DNA from: Scatophagus argus
Taxonomy: Eukaryota; Chordata; Actinopteri; Scatophagidae
NCBI RefSeq assembly: GCF_020382885.2
Contig: NC_058504.1
Span: 19,107,019 to 19,171,018, forward strand
Reading direction: 5' to 3'
Length of the DNA stretch: 64,000 nt
Of this stretch, positions 47,806-64,000 are shown piece by piece (the stretch's first letter is position 1; each line of letters starts with the position of its first letter). The position numbers were made by a program, and so were the translations under genes. The notes below the pieces were generated by a model. The model had not been told where the DNA came from, ran no database searches, and saw nothing but the letters and a program-made list of their open reading frames with translations.

Positions 47806-48400
47806 TATAAACCGTGAGCTTCAGCTTCCTTCGCCAGCTGAGAAAACAAGGGGAAAACAGTAATGCTCTCTATGGAGAAGGTCATCTGTGGTCAAATAAC
47901 GACACATTAAGGAGACAACAGACTACAATAGCATACTCTCCAAACCACAAGGTGCAACAGTGCTAAGTTTACCAGCTAATATAAACTAGTTACCAGTTAG
48001 CTTAGCAACTTCTTTGTATAAAACTTTGGCTAACGCCACCTCGGTGTTGGAAAGACGAGAGACGGCACGTCAAATTCTCTCAACTTACTAGTAGTAAGTA
48101 ATAGCGGCAATCAGCTAGAGACGTAAGTAAATAGCTGCTTTCCAACAATTAAACATAATAGTTGTGATTTAACGCTATATTAGCTGAGCAGGCTAACATT
48201 AACACAAAGCTACTCCTACGCTCAGCTACGCTAGCAGAATGTATGCTAACCTTGAGAAAAAGGAAAATAGTAACTGTATCTCTAAAAAGCGATATGTATT
48301 TGTTCCTGGGCAGCTCCACAGCAGCTAAAAAACCTCTTTCGATAATAGACACGTTGGGATGCTGCGTCAGAGAAGCACATGCGCTGCTGTTTCTGGCAAC

Positions 48401-48470
48401 ACTTACACTTCCGGTGTCCTGCGGTCTTCTCTTTTCAAAGTAAAAGTTGTTGTCTAATTCTCGTTATCTG
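48401..48470 (-). promoter_or_regulatory. eif1ad: Probable eif1ad promoter and non-coding first exon
   Basis: On the minus strand, CACCGGAAGT (an ETS-type CCGGAAGT, plus-strand ACTTCCGG at 48407-48414) is followed at once by the donor GTAAGT (48406-48401). The acceptor CTCAG at 47838-47842 gives a consistent 5'UTR intron of about 560 bp. No TATA box was seen. ETS sites at start sites are typical of housekeeping promoters. Confidence 0.55.
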
Positions 48471-49642
48471 TAGAGGGCCATAAGCGATTGAAAGTGTAGT
48501 AGTTCTAAGCCATGAGGGCTTAGAAGGTTAAAAAATGGTCACTGGAATTAAGCTTTGTCACTGTAACATGAACTGGCATTTGTTGTCTGACTAACTTTGC
48601 AAGTCATAATTATGTAACACAGACCTGCTCCACACAGGTGTGATATCTAATGTATTTTTTCCGTTGCAGCGCCTTTGCATTGTGGGAAATTGGGTTTTCG
48701 CCCAATTTGAGTGACATTCAAGATCGCTAGCACTCCTATTTCCTGTACATAGTTGGCATGGGTAGAAAACAAGCACTCTTCTGTTAATGTCAGCTTGAAA
48801 GTTTCATACATCCTTTAAATGTGACGACTTATAAGCATACTAAAAAGGTTCAATCATAATAGCGGTGCAAGTTTATAAAGTAAAATGTCTCCCCTCATAT
48901 GTCACACACACCATGACATTTGAGGAATTAGACATTCATTGTGTTTTCTAAATTAAACCACCAACAGACAGTAAAATCTAATCACAGCAGGATTTAATGA
49001 TGCATTTGTATATATTTTCCATCAATAAAGTTTCATTATGTTGCTGTTTTAGTTAATCCAGAAAAAAAACACCATAAAAAAACAACAGGATTTCACACTT
49101 TTTAATTCGACTTTCACTCATTTCTCATTTCTGTCTTACAGCAGTTTTCACAGTTGCATTGCAGCTACGTAGTACACTTTATGTGCAGAGCAATATAAGG
49201 TAAAAGCCCCTCTCAAGTACTACAGAGCATTGCTATATGCACTGGTAACAAAGCATCCGAGATAACATACAAGACAAATCCCAGGTGTAATGCACAATCT
49301 TCATCGAACATGAGCTTAGTTAGTGTGAGGAAAGATGAGCTAAAACCAACACTGAATAAAACACAGTCACTGTTGTAACTTGCAGAACTAACGGAATGAA
49401 AATAAAATAAAATAGAAATCTACTTTTAAATGACCATAAAATTTTTCAGCAACGTTAGCTTTATTAGAGCTGGTATGTTTTTAGGAAATTGCGACTAGCT
49501 GTGAGGTATGAAGATGAAACACTAGTCTGGTTTAACGGAACAGTAACATCAGTAGGATTTTATGTGTTGTGATTAGCATGCAGTCTGGATCAAATATGTC
49601 TGTGGGTAGTGTAAAGATGTTATACATGTAGTGTGGTGGTGG

Positions 49643-49675
<33 letters not shown>

Positions 49676-49698
49676 TGTGAATATGTGATGTTGGTGGC
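48471..49698. other. Intergenic stretch upstream of eif1ad and 3' flank of ctsf
   Basis: No coding region was recognised. The minus-strand AATAAA (plus TTTATT at 49460-49465) lies about 235 nt past the ctsf stop codon and is the best poly(A) candidate for it. A GT array is at 49646-49674, partly in the ctsf 3'UTR. Confidence 0.5.
49646..49674. repeat. (GT)n microsatellite in the ctsf 3'UTR
   Basis: About 14 GT units (CA on the sense strand of ctsf), 25 bp after the stop codon of ctsf. Confidence 0.9.
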
Positions 49699-56507
<6,809 letters not shown>

Positions 56508-57453
56508 GTTGGTCCCGTCAGAAAGAAAAGGGGCAGACGTCCAGCCTTTGCTCGGTTAAATAGACGGGTGTTTGGTTTTCTCGAATTAAAATCGATATCG
56601 AGTTAACAGAAATGGCTTTTCCAGAGATCTCGTCACAGTGTTGTTGCCAAACAAATCTAGCGGTGTGATGCTGTGGGAGGAGACAGGGTGGATTAATATG
56701 CGGGGTGCGTTCAAGAAACATACTGCTAACAGCGGCAGAATGTACTGCACACACAATGTTGTCATTTACAATAAATTTTATTTTTTGTGTTTTGTTCACT
56801 TTTGACAAATTCCTTCAGTAGGTCACCGATTTTTTGGTTTCATTAGTAGTTTACTGGTTTTACTTCGTCCTCCTCTTTGATGCATTCATTAAAAAGAAGG
56901 CACAGGAAAACGTACGGAGGCAGGAACTAACCAGCAATATTAAATACAGTCACTAGAGGGCGACTTTTCGATGTTTTTCCCCTTGAGGTGACTTTTATTC
57001 TGAAAGGAAAAAGAGTCTACGAAGCTACAAAGCTACAGATTACATGAAAGCACGATTATACAGATTAGAATAATTATTTACACATACAGTATAGTTTTAT
57101 GTTAAATTCACAGCAGTTTTTAAGGCATTTTATTTTTATATTGTTTTGTTCTGAAGGATTCTGGCCGGAAGTCTTGTTGTTGCAGCTGGTAAACGCGCTA
57201 GCGCTGCTAGCACCGCGACTAGGAATATCTACTGACGATAGCTAAGCTAACATTATAAACTTGACAAAATAGGCTGCCTGTTATATTACCTTTAACTGTA
57301 CTATCATTAGCTAATCGGGGTAATAATAACGCTAGCTGTTACTTTACCCGTCAGACGACAATACTGCTGTCGTCAACGTTATGACTAATTTATTTTTAGG
57401 GATCAGGTTGTATTCTTAGCATTAGCCTCTGAGCAAAGGTCTGACTGGCGGAC
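56508..57453. promoter_or_regulatory. Shared ctsf / aup1 upstream region (head-to-head)
   Basis: The two start codons lie 946 bp apart on opposite strands. CCGGAAGT (ETS-type) at 57165-57172 and a GC-richer patch around 57185-57220 mark a likely aup1 start region. 'CAGCTG|GTAAAC' near 57187 might be a 5'UTR donor but is weak. On the ctsf side there is no clear TATA box. Whether transcription is truly bidirectional from one promoter cannot be told from the sequence. Confidence 0.5.
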
Positions 57454-60400
57454 ATGGAGACTCGGGGGATTGAAGACATGTTTGACTTTCGTCGGTAAGT
57501 CGTTAGCTAGCTAATGGAAGCCGTAGTTAACCTTCAGATAAGGCTAATTAGTTACAGTTGCAGTAATGTTACGGTCTTTTCCTGTGTGTTCAAGAAATGT
57601 AGAATAATGGTATCTGATCGCATCAGCTAACTGCTGTGGATATCGAAAGGACAGGACGTCAGATCTTTTAGAAAACACACAGTTATCTAGCTAACCTAGC
57701 TGTGCTGTGCCAACGTTTACGTAAATGTTTTATTTCAACCCAGTGCAATGCTAATTTCCCTCTACGCATTGCGCTGTCATCATCCGTAACGTTAGGTGCT
57801 TCAGCTTAACCTAAAAGGTTGTTGTATCTTACATCGGAAAACTGAAGCATTTTTTTAAGGTAGCTGAGAGTGAAGTTTTCTGTAAGACTTGTTTAAAGCG
57901 GTCACTGTGCGTTAGGCTGAGATAGCATTTGTACCTCTACGTATGTGGAGTGGATACCATAAACATTACATCACATCAGATTTAAAAAGGAACCTAAAAG
58001 TTGAATCTCGATCGTGTACTTTAGAAACAAAATGTCCTTTACTTAAATACAGATGGGATATTTTGCTTGTAGGTGTCAAAATAATGGTTATGGTGTTGGA
58101 TTTTATTTCGACGTGGCTTAATATTGGGCACCAGAGTCCAATAACGACGAGACACGTGTAATAGGATGTAACTGCGGCCAAATGCTATAATGAAAGTAAC
58201 ATTAATTTGGATTCCGTAATGACACAGACTGGTGATCTTTATTCTCCAGCGCTGATAAGCATACATGACCATAAATACTTCACAATAAAGTTTGAGTAGT
58301 TCACCAGCGTGTTCAGTGCTGATTTTTAACAGCCTTGCTGTTTTTAACTGATTTAGCTGAGAGTCAGTCAGTGTCAGTACGATTAATGTGGTCTGTCAAG
58401 ATCTCACAGCCAGTGACATTTTACATTTTTCAACTTGTTCTGTTGCTTTTAAAATGCTTATAGATCTGGTTCTTTCTTTGTACAGGTTTCCTAAAGATGC
58501 CGTTGTCCTCCTGTTGTTATTGGTTTACTCTCCAGTTGGCATTTGTTTGATGTTTCTTCGGATTTTTATTGGTGTTCACGTGTTCTTGGTCAGCTGTGCA
58601 CTTCCAGAAAGTTTTGTTAGAAGGCAAGTATTTGAAAGTATCAGTGTTTCTGTTTGCACATTTTACTCCCAGCACTGACAGTACTTGTAGTTGTGGCAGT
58701 AGTAGCTGTAGTTGTCACATGTGTTATTAATAATGTCCAAAATGTGCATTAATAGTAAACATGCAAGTAGTAGTGATATGAAATATAGAAAAATTGTGAC
58801 TGTCAATGTTAACATACACTACATTATGCTTACTATGTAACCCATTAAATATACTTGCACCATGGCTGTTTCTCATGGCTGTAATGGCTACATTAAATTC
58901 AGCCACACCATTTAATATCATTAAGATGAATGGCTGCTCATTATGTTTGGTACAGTATGTGCCTATTACACACATTGGACTGTGCTGCTGAAGAAAACTG
59001 TTCTCTTCTCATCCCTCCAATTTGAATTAGTCAGGATGGTCCACTGGACTGCTGTTAAAAAAATGTCCCTGCTTACATCCCCCTGCATTTCTTTGTTCTC
59101 TTAGATTTATTGTGAGGATTATGTGTTCAGTCCTGGGGATGCATGTGAGGCAGAACAACCCTCGCTCCAGAGACAAAAAGACCAAGCTGTACATGTGTAA
59201 TCATGTGACAGAGTTCGACCATAACATAATCAACCTTCTGACCCCATGCAATACTGTGAGTGTTTGACTTTTAGACTCCTCTTTGCTGAACCGTATTATA
59301 CATTCTGTTTTGAATATTTTAGACATCTCTCGTGTGTCAGAATGCTACAGGCTTCCTATGCCAGTAAGCACTTGTCAGGCTTATGTAACTGTATATTGCA
59401 TGTATCCCTTGAATGTTTTAAGTACAGAAAACTGCAGTGTTTAATTCAAAGCTGCGTATGTTACAATGTTGATAATCATGTATGAGACCTATGCAATGTC
59501 TGCTAATCTCTGTAACTTTAATTATTCTTTGTGTTGAAACCGCTGCCCTTTTTTGATCACCTACATGTTAGTGTTACATTCGAAGCCCTGTGAATGCCAG
59601 GATGAAAGTACATCATGCCCTGTATGTAACCTTCAGTGGCTGCAGATGACACACGCAGCTTGCAAAGGAGACAAAGTTTGCATGTTAGAGTCTCACATAC
59701 GTTGTTTACAGGCCATCTTTTTATCCCACCTTTTTTTTGTCTTACCAGTGCACACTGTGGTATTTTACTGTTCAGTACAGTGGATGCAGTATTAGCTGAG
59801 CTTCCTGTTGTCTGTTTCTATTGGTTAGCCCCAATTAGAGGGCTCCACAGGTTTCGTGTGTTGGGCCAGAGGCTTCATGGAAATCCATTCAGCAACCAGC
59901 CAGGAAGCAATAAGAGAGTCCCTTCAGAGGTACTGCTCCACTGAAGGCACCCCACCTCTGCTCCTGTTTCCTGAAGAGGACACCACAAATGGCCGCGCTG
60001 GCTTGCTAAAGTTCAGGTTAGTGCTGACATTCCCTTTGCAGGACCTAACTCCACAAGAACACATGTTTGATTTATATCACAGAGGATGACATAGTTATTA
60101 TTTGTGAGTGAATTAGGTAGATGTGCTGTTAGGAGAAAGTTCTTCATATTGACCTACAGGCCTGCAGCACAGCAATAACTGTTTGGGATTGGTATTTGCA
60201 CATGCAGACTTGACTTTGCTTGGAAAAATAAGTAATGATTTAATCAAGCCAGCCAGAAATTATTGTTCCTCCTCTACAGCATGTTGAGATAGAGATGAAC
60301 TACTTTGGCAGTTTTTTTTCTCCCTACTAATTTCCCTCTAGAGTTCTGTTGGCAAATTAGTGTAAGGAAGTGAAAGCAGCTGCAAAATTGTTTCATTTCT

Positions 60401-62882
60401 ATCGTTAATTTGAGTAACACAGGACTGAGCACTATATCTTCAGCTGAACTCCCCTGTGAAATTAATGAAACCTAAAAACACAGGGAGGTACGCCTCATAA
60501 TAGAACCAAGAATAGTGCACTGCTTTTGTTTGCAGAATTCTGAAATTACATTTCTAATAGTTTTTCTGAATTCCTTTGGGTAATGTATAAAAACACAACC
60601 AAGTGACTGGCTGCTCGCCTCATGATTCTCTGGCTTTATGAATATTTTCTATTAAGAAAATGTTCAGTGTTCAGAATTCTTTCTCTTTATTAAAAGAGGA
60701 AGTCAGACCAGCCTCATGTGTTCATAACATAAAGGCTCACCAGCTAACATGCTAAATATGTTTGTTTTCTCTCAGTTCATGGCCTTTCTCACTGACTGAC
60801 TCCATTCAGCCTGTGGCCTTGCGGGTGACCAGACCATTGATAGCTTTGGTAAAGTTATTTTAATTTGCATTTTAAGACAACAATAGTACCTGGAGAAAAT
60901 AGTGCAGGGAGAAAATACAAAAGAAAGATAGATACCAAAATGTGCTCATCAGCATTCACAGTTTAAATCTTAGATAACGTCCATATTATTTTTGTGTTAC
61001 ACAACAAGTACAACGAGAGGACCTTCCTTAATGTGGTTGGTATTGACACATAAACCATGTAGCAGTTTGACTGCCTGTAGCGACACACTGAAATGTAAAA
61101 TGTTAACATAAAGAGGGAGGAAATCAGTAATGGAAAATAAAACATTTTATTTACAATTTCCCACTTCCCACTGGCAAATCATGACAAAATGGGTGAAATT
61201 TCCTGGAAGTCTCAGCAAGCTAAACACCATGGGCTGCTTAAGGATAATCTAGACATCTCAGCACCAGGAGTAATTCTGTCTTCTGTTGCTGTGTGCAGCA
61301 ATAGTTTAGTTGCAGGATTTTTTGGGTCACAAGGGCACAGCTATTGCTGTCCAGCTTCCATCTGTGACTGTGTAGACACAGTTGCGTGCAGGGCATGTCA
61401 CACTGCACCATAATATAAAAAATGTGATTGACTTGATTGTATTTTGTCTGTCCACAGAACACACCAGAATCAAGTTGGCTGATGGAGCTCTTGTGGACAT
61501 TTTTTGCTCCATGTACAGTGTATCATGTAAGGTACTAAATAATTTGTCATTATTTCTATTAAATTTTTCTTAATTTAGTTTTAGTTTTGGTCCATTGCCA
61601 ATAGTGAATAGTTTAGGAAAACAAAAGCTAATGAAAGCTCTTGGCTTTGGGACAAGTAACAATCCCGGAAAACAAATTGTTTCAAAACTGGAATTTTTAA
61701 TACTTTTTACCCCAGTATCTCTTGTTGATTTTAAACATTTGTGTTTCCATCATTGTTGTCGGAATTACTTATTTTGCTTTTTTTTTGGTTGGTTCCCAGT
61801 TGGCTCCCACCAGTATCTAGACAAGATGGCGAGACTATACAGGAGTTTGCCAACAAAGTCCAGGAGGTAAAACCAATGTTTGTCAGCTTAGTGGATTCAT
61901 AAACGGTTGGATTTGGAATAGTGAAAACATTCTTCACTGTATTTTGTCCATCAGTGTCAATAGTTCTCTCCTGTCTTCTGCCAATATGCTGCAGTTGTAT
62001 GCTAAAGGTGTGTCTTATGTTTGTCTTTAATTTCAGCTACTGGCTGGTGAACTTGGCTTGGTCTCCACCAAGATTACTAAAGCTGACAAAGCAGAGCACA
62101 TCAAAAGGAAAAGACACACTGTTCCACAAACAGCCAGTAGTAAGGGAATAAAACACACAGTACATTTGACTTTCTACATGTAAGGGTTCAGCTGACTACT
62201 TTTGTGTTTTTTGGGGGCCTTCAGCTGTGTTTTTCCTTATTCTAGGTGTCAGACCTGCTTCCATTGGCCTTGGATTCATGGTGCAGAGTTTGGGCACAGA
62301 TGATCATAGGATCACTAAAATGGCCCAACAAGTGAAGGACGTGCTTCCTCATGTCCCACTGAATGTAATTGCAAAGGACTTAGGTAGGGCTCAATTTCAG
62401 TGCACGTTAATGCTTGGACTCCACATTTCTGCCACCTCTTTGGAATACACTGTCACTCTCTGTTCATTCAATTTGTAACTCATCCTTCAGAAACTCAGAT
62501 AGGGTTTAAAATGCCATGCACTTACAGTTGTGTCTTAATTGTGTGAAGCAAAAACCAATTGTGTGGACACCACTATAACAAATCTGCTGGAGAACAAGGA
62601 GGAAACTCAAATGGAAGCAACTGGGACGTCGACGTTTGGACCCTCCAAGAGCAGCTCTTATTCCTCTGGTTCTGCTCCCACCATAAAGGTTTGATGGTTC
62701 AGCATGCTGCTGTGTCTGTTTTCAGATTCAATCGATGTAGCTTACTGTTTTGTTTTTTTGTTATTGACAATTACATTTTATTTTAATCCACAGCCTGCTG
62801 CCAAATCTTTTGGGAAATCACCAGCTGACAGACATTTGTCTCTCCAAGAGAGAAAAGAAGCGCTGTATAATTTTGCAAGAAG
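57454..62882 (+). CDS. aup1: AUP1 (lipid-droplet / ERAD factor), 3' partial
   Basis: AUP1 sits in ER and lipid-droplet membranes and recruits the E2 UBE2G2. Eleven exons are read: 57454-57494, 58486-58623, 59105-59255, 59829-60016, 60776-60848, 61458-61531, 61800-61866, 62037-62139, 62246-62383, 62549-62688, 62794-62882. Phases all agree, giving 400 residues so far. Order: METRGIEDMFDFRRFP; hydrophobic hairpin (about 18-57); an acyltransferase-like domain with HxxxxD in NHVTEFD (H93, D98) and FPEEDTTNGRAG; WLPPVSRQDGE; ADKAEHIKRKRH; a CUE domain (MAQQVKDVLPHVPLNVIAKD... CVDTTITNLLE); and a G2BR-like C-terminus (SLQERKEALYNFARR). The final short exon with stop was not found before 64,000. The 58623 donor is GC. 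Codon 256 is split AG|T (Ser), where I remember Arg in relatives. Confidence 0.95.
58624..59104 (+). other. aup1: aup1 GC-AG intron
   Basis: The donor is AG|GCAAGT, the consensus of the minor GC-AG class. Using it gives SFVRRFIVRIMC, which matches the AUP1 family. The nearby GT at 58628 would add two codons and break the frame of the next exon. The acceptor is TTCTCTTAG. Confidence 0.88.
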
Positions 62883-64000
62883 GTGAGATTTTCTTGTCTT
62901 GTCACATTACAAAGAGAATCAGCAGCAAGGTCAGCCGTACATTGTGGAATTAAATTTCCCATACGTCTCTTACTATTGTTTCAATCAAATATCTCTGGAC
63001 TCATTGAAAGTGCTCCATGTCCTTTTGGGTCATGTTAATAAGACACCTGAGGGAAAGGCAAGCGCTGCTTAATATGCACAACGTCTTGCAGTTGTGCGGA
63101 GCTTGAAAAGTTTTGCAATATTCATTTGATTTGAGATTTATTTTGAATTAATTCCATGGGTAATGTCTGTCACTCAATACTGATTCTACATAGTGTTAAA
63201 GCAGCACCAGGCACAAGTCTTATGTAAAAATACATGTATTCACTAATTTAGACCCTACAGATTTGATCTGAAATCCAGACTATGTCTGAAACAGCAGAGA
63301 GGGAGAGGGAGAAAAGAGAAGAGAGAAAAATGGACTGGCCAGCATGAGATCTCTTTAAACTTGTTGGTCTTTTTGGCATAAAAGTCACTCAACCAGCAGA
63401 AAAGATGTCACTTACAGAGTATAGTGCATATAAATCCCAAGTGTAACTTCAAAGCTGGACTGAACAATATTTTTTTTATCAACCGTGGTTAACAACTGGT
63501 TAAGTGAAAGTGGTTGATCATAGTGATGAGCCCTCAGAGTCATCACCCAAATGTGCTTTTCTCCTCAGCCCTACAGAGGATTTTTGGTGTCTTTCAACTT
63601 GTTTTCATTCTATGGCCCTCAACTTTACTGTTTGGGTCCACTCTCATCAGCATTCTTTTCAATCTTAGTGACCAACTATTTCCAGTCAAAAAGCTCAGAT
63701 AAACCAACTGTATGCAACCTTCTGAGCACCAGACTGTAGATTAATGAAGTTAGTAATGAACTGTTGAACTAGGTTAAGCCACATATTTTGTTCTGGAATC
63801 AAATATTATCCTCAGTTATCTTATTTACTCTACGGTGACTAAAAATAATTTGGATGTGTATTGTATATTGTAGGTGTAAACCCACTTTTAAATATTGCAC
63901 ATTAGTTTTATGGTTAAAGAGAGTTTGATCATAAGACATTCATGCATTCATTTCAATTTGGTCCAGAAAGCCACTGGAAGGACCCACTGTCTGTATATAA
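62883..64000 (+). other. aup1: Start of the last aup1 intron (no exon recognised)
   Basis: The donor is AAG|GTGAGA. About 1.1 kb of A/T-rich DNA follows with a purine-rich piece near 63296-63330. No sequence encoding the expected basic tail after FARR (family C-termini end a dozen or so residues later) was found in frame phase 2 behind a good acceptor. The last exon is presumably beyond the window. Confidence 0.55.

Noticed and set aside
63296..63360. Purine-rich stretch after CAGCAG as last aup1 exon
   Set aside because: Read in phase it gives a short basic/acidic tail and a stop, but there is no polypyrimidine tract and no similarity to known AUP1 C-termini.

Overview
The window is vertebrate nuclear DNA, most likely from a ray-finned (teleost) fish. 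The evidence is short GT-AG introns in genes with vertebrate architecture, very abundant CA/GT, GA and CTAT microsatellites, and interspersed repeats of teleost type (a Tc1-like transposon remnant, a LINE fragment, tRNA-type SINE debris). The best protein matches are to fish members of known vertebrate families. There is no operon-like or prokaryotic organisation, and no CRISPR array, phage or plasmid element.

Layout. Positions 1 to about 35,750 (+) hold the 3' two thirds of a neuregulin-2 gene. The 5' exon(s) lie off the left edge and the first ~10 kb is intron. Exons encode an Ig domain (two exons), a six-cysteine EGF domain (two exons), an optional 24-nt juxtamembrane micro-exon, the transmembrane segment and a long cytoplasmic tail. 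A 3'UTR follows from 35,751. From 41,155 to 42,543 (+) lies an intronless coding exon for a beta-1,3-N-acetylglucosaminyltransferase of the B3GNT2 type. From 45,894 to 47,805 (-) is EIF1AD, in four coding exons. From 49,699 to 56,507 (-) is cathepsin F, in fourteen coding exons with signal peptide, cystatin-like, I29 and papain-like modules all intact. From 57,454 to the right edge (+) is AUP1: eleven coding exons are readable and the last short one is missing.

EIF1AD and the glycosyltransferase are convergent. Cathepsin F and AUP1 are head to head, with start codons about 0.95 kb apart. The five genes have unrelated roles (receptor-ligand signalling, Golgi glycosylation, an eIF1A-like nuclear protein, lysosomal proteolysis, lipid droplet/ERAD), so they look like ordinary neighbours and not a functional cluster.

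Exon boundaries were assigned by eye from splice consensus, reading-frame phase and remembered family sequences. All internal phases join without a frameshift. I found no convincing undescribed gene system. The most useful observations are the 24-nt nrg2 micro-exon, a GC-AG intron in aup1, a (CTAT)n array 16 bp from an nrg2 splice donor, two perfect ~20-bp hairpins, and a Tc1 remnant in ctsf whose last catalytic glutamate is a glutamine.
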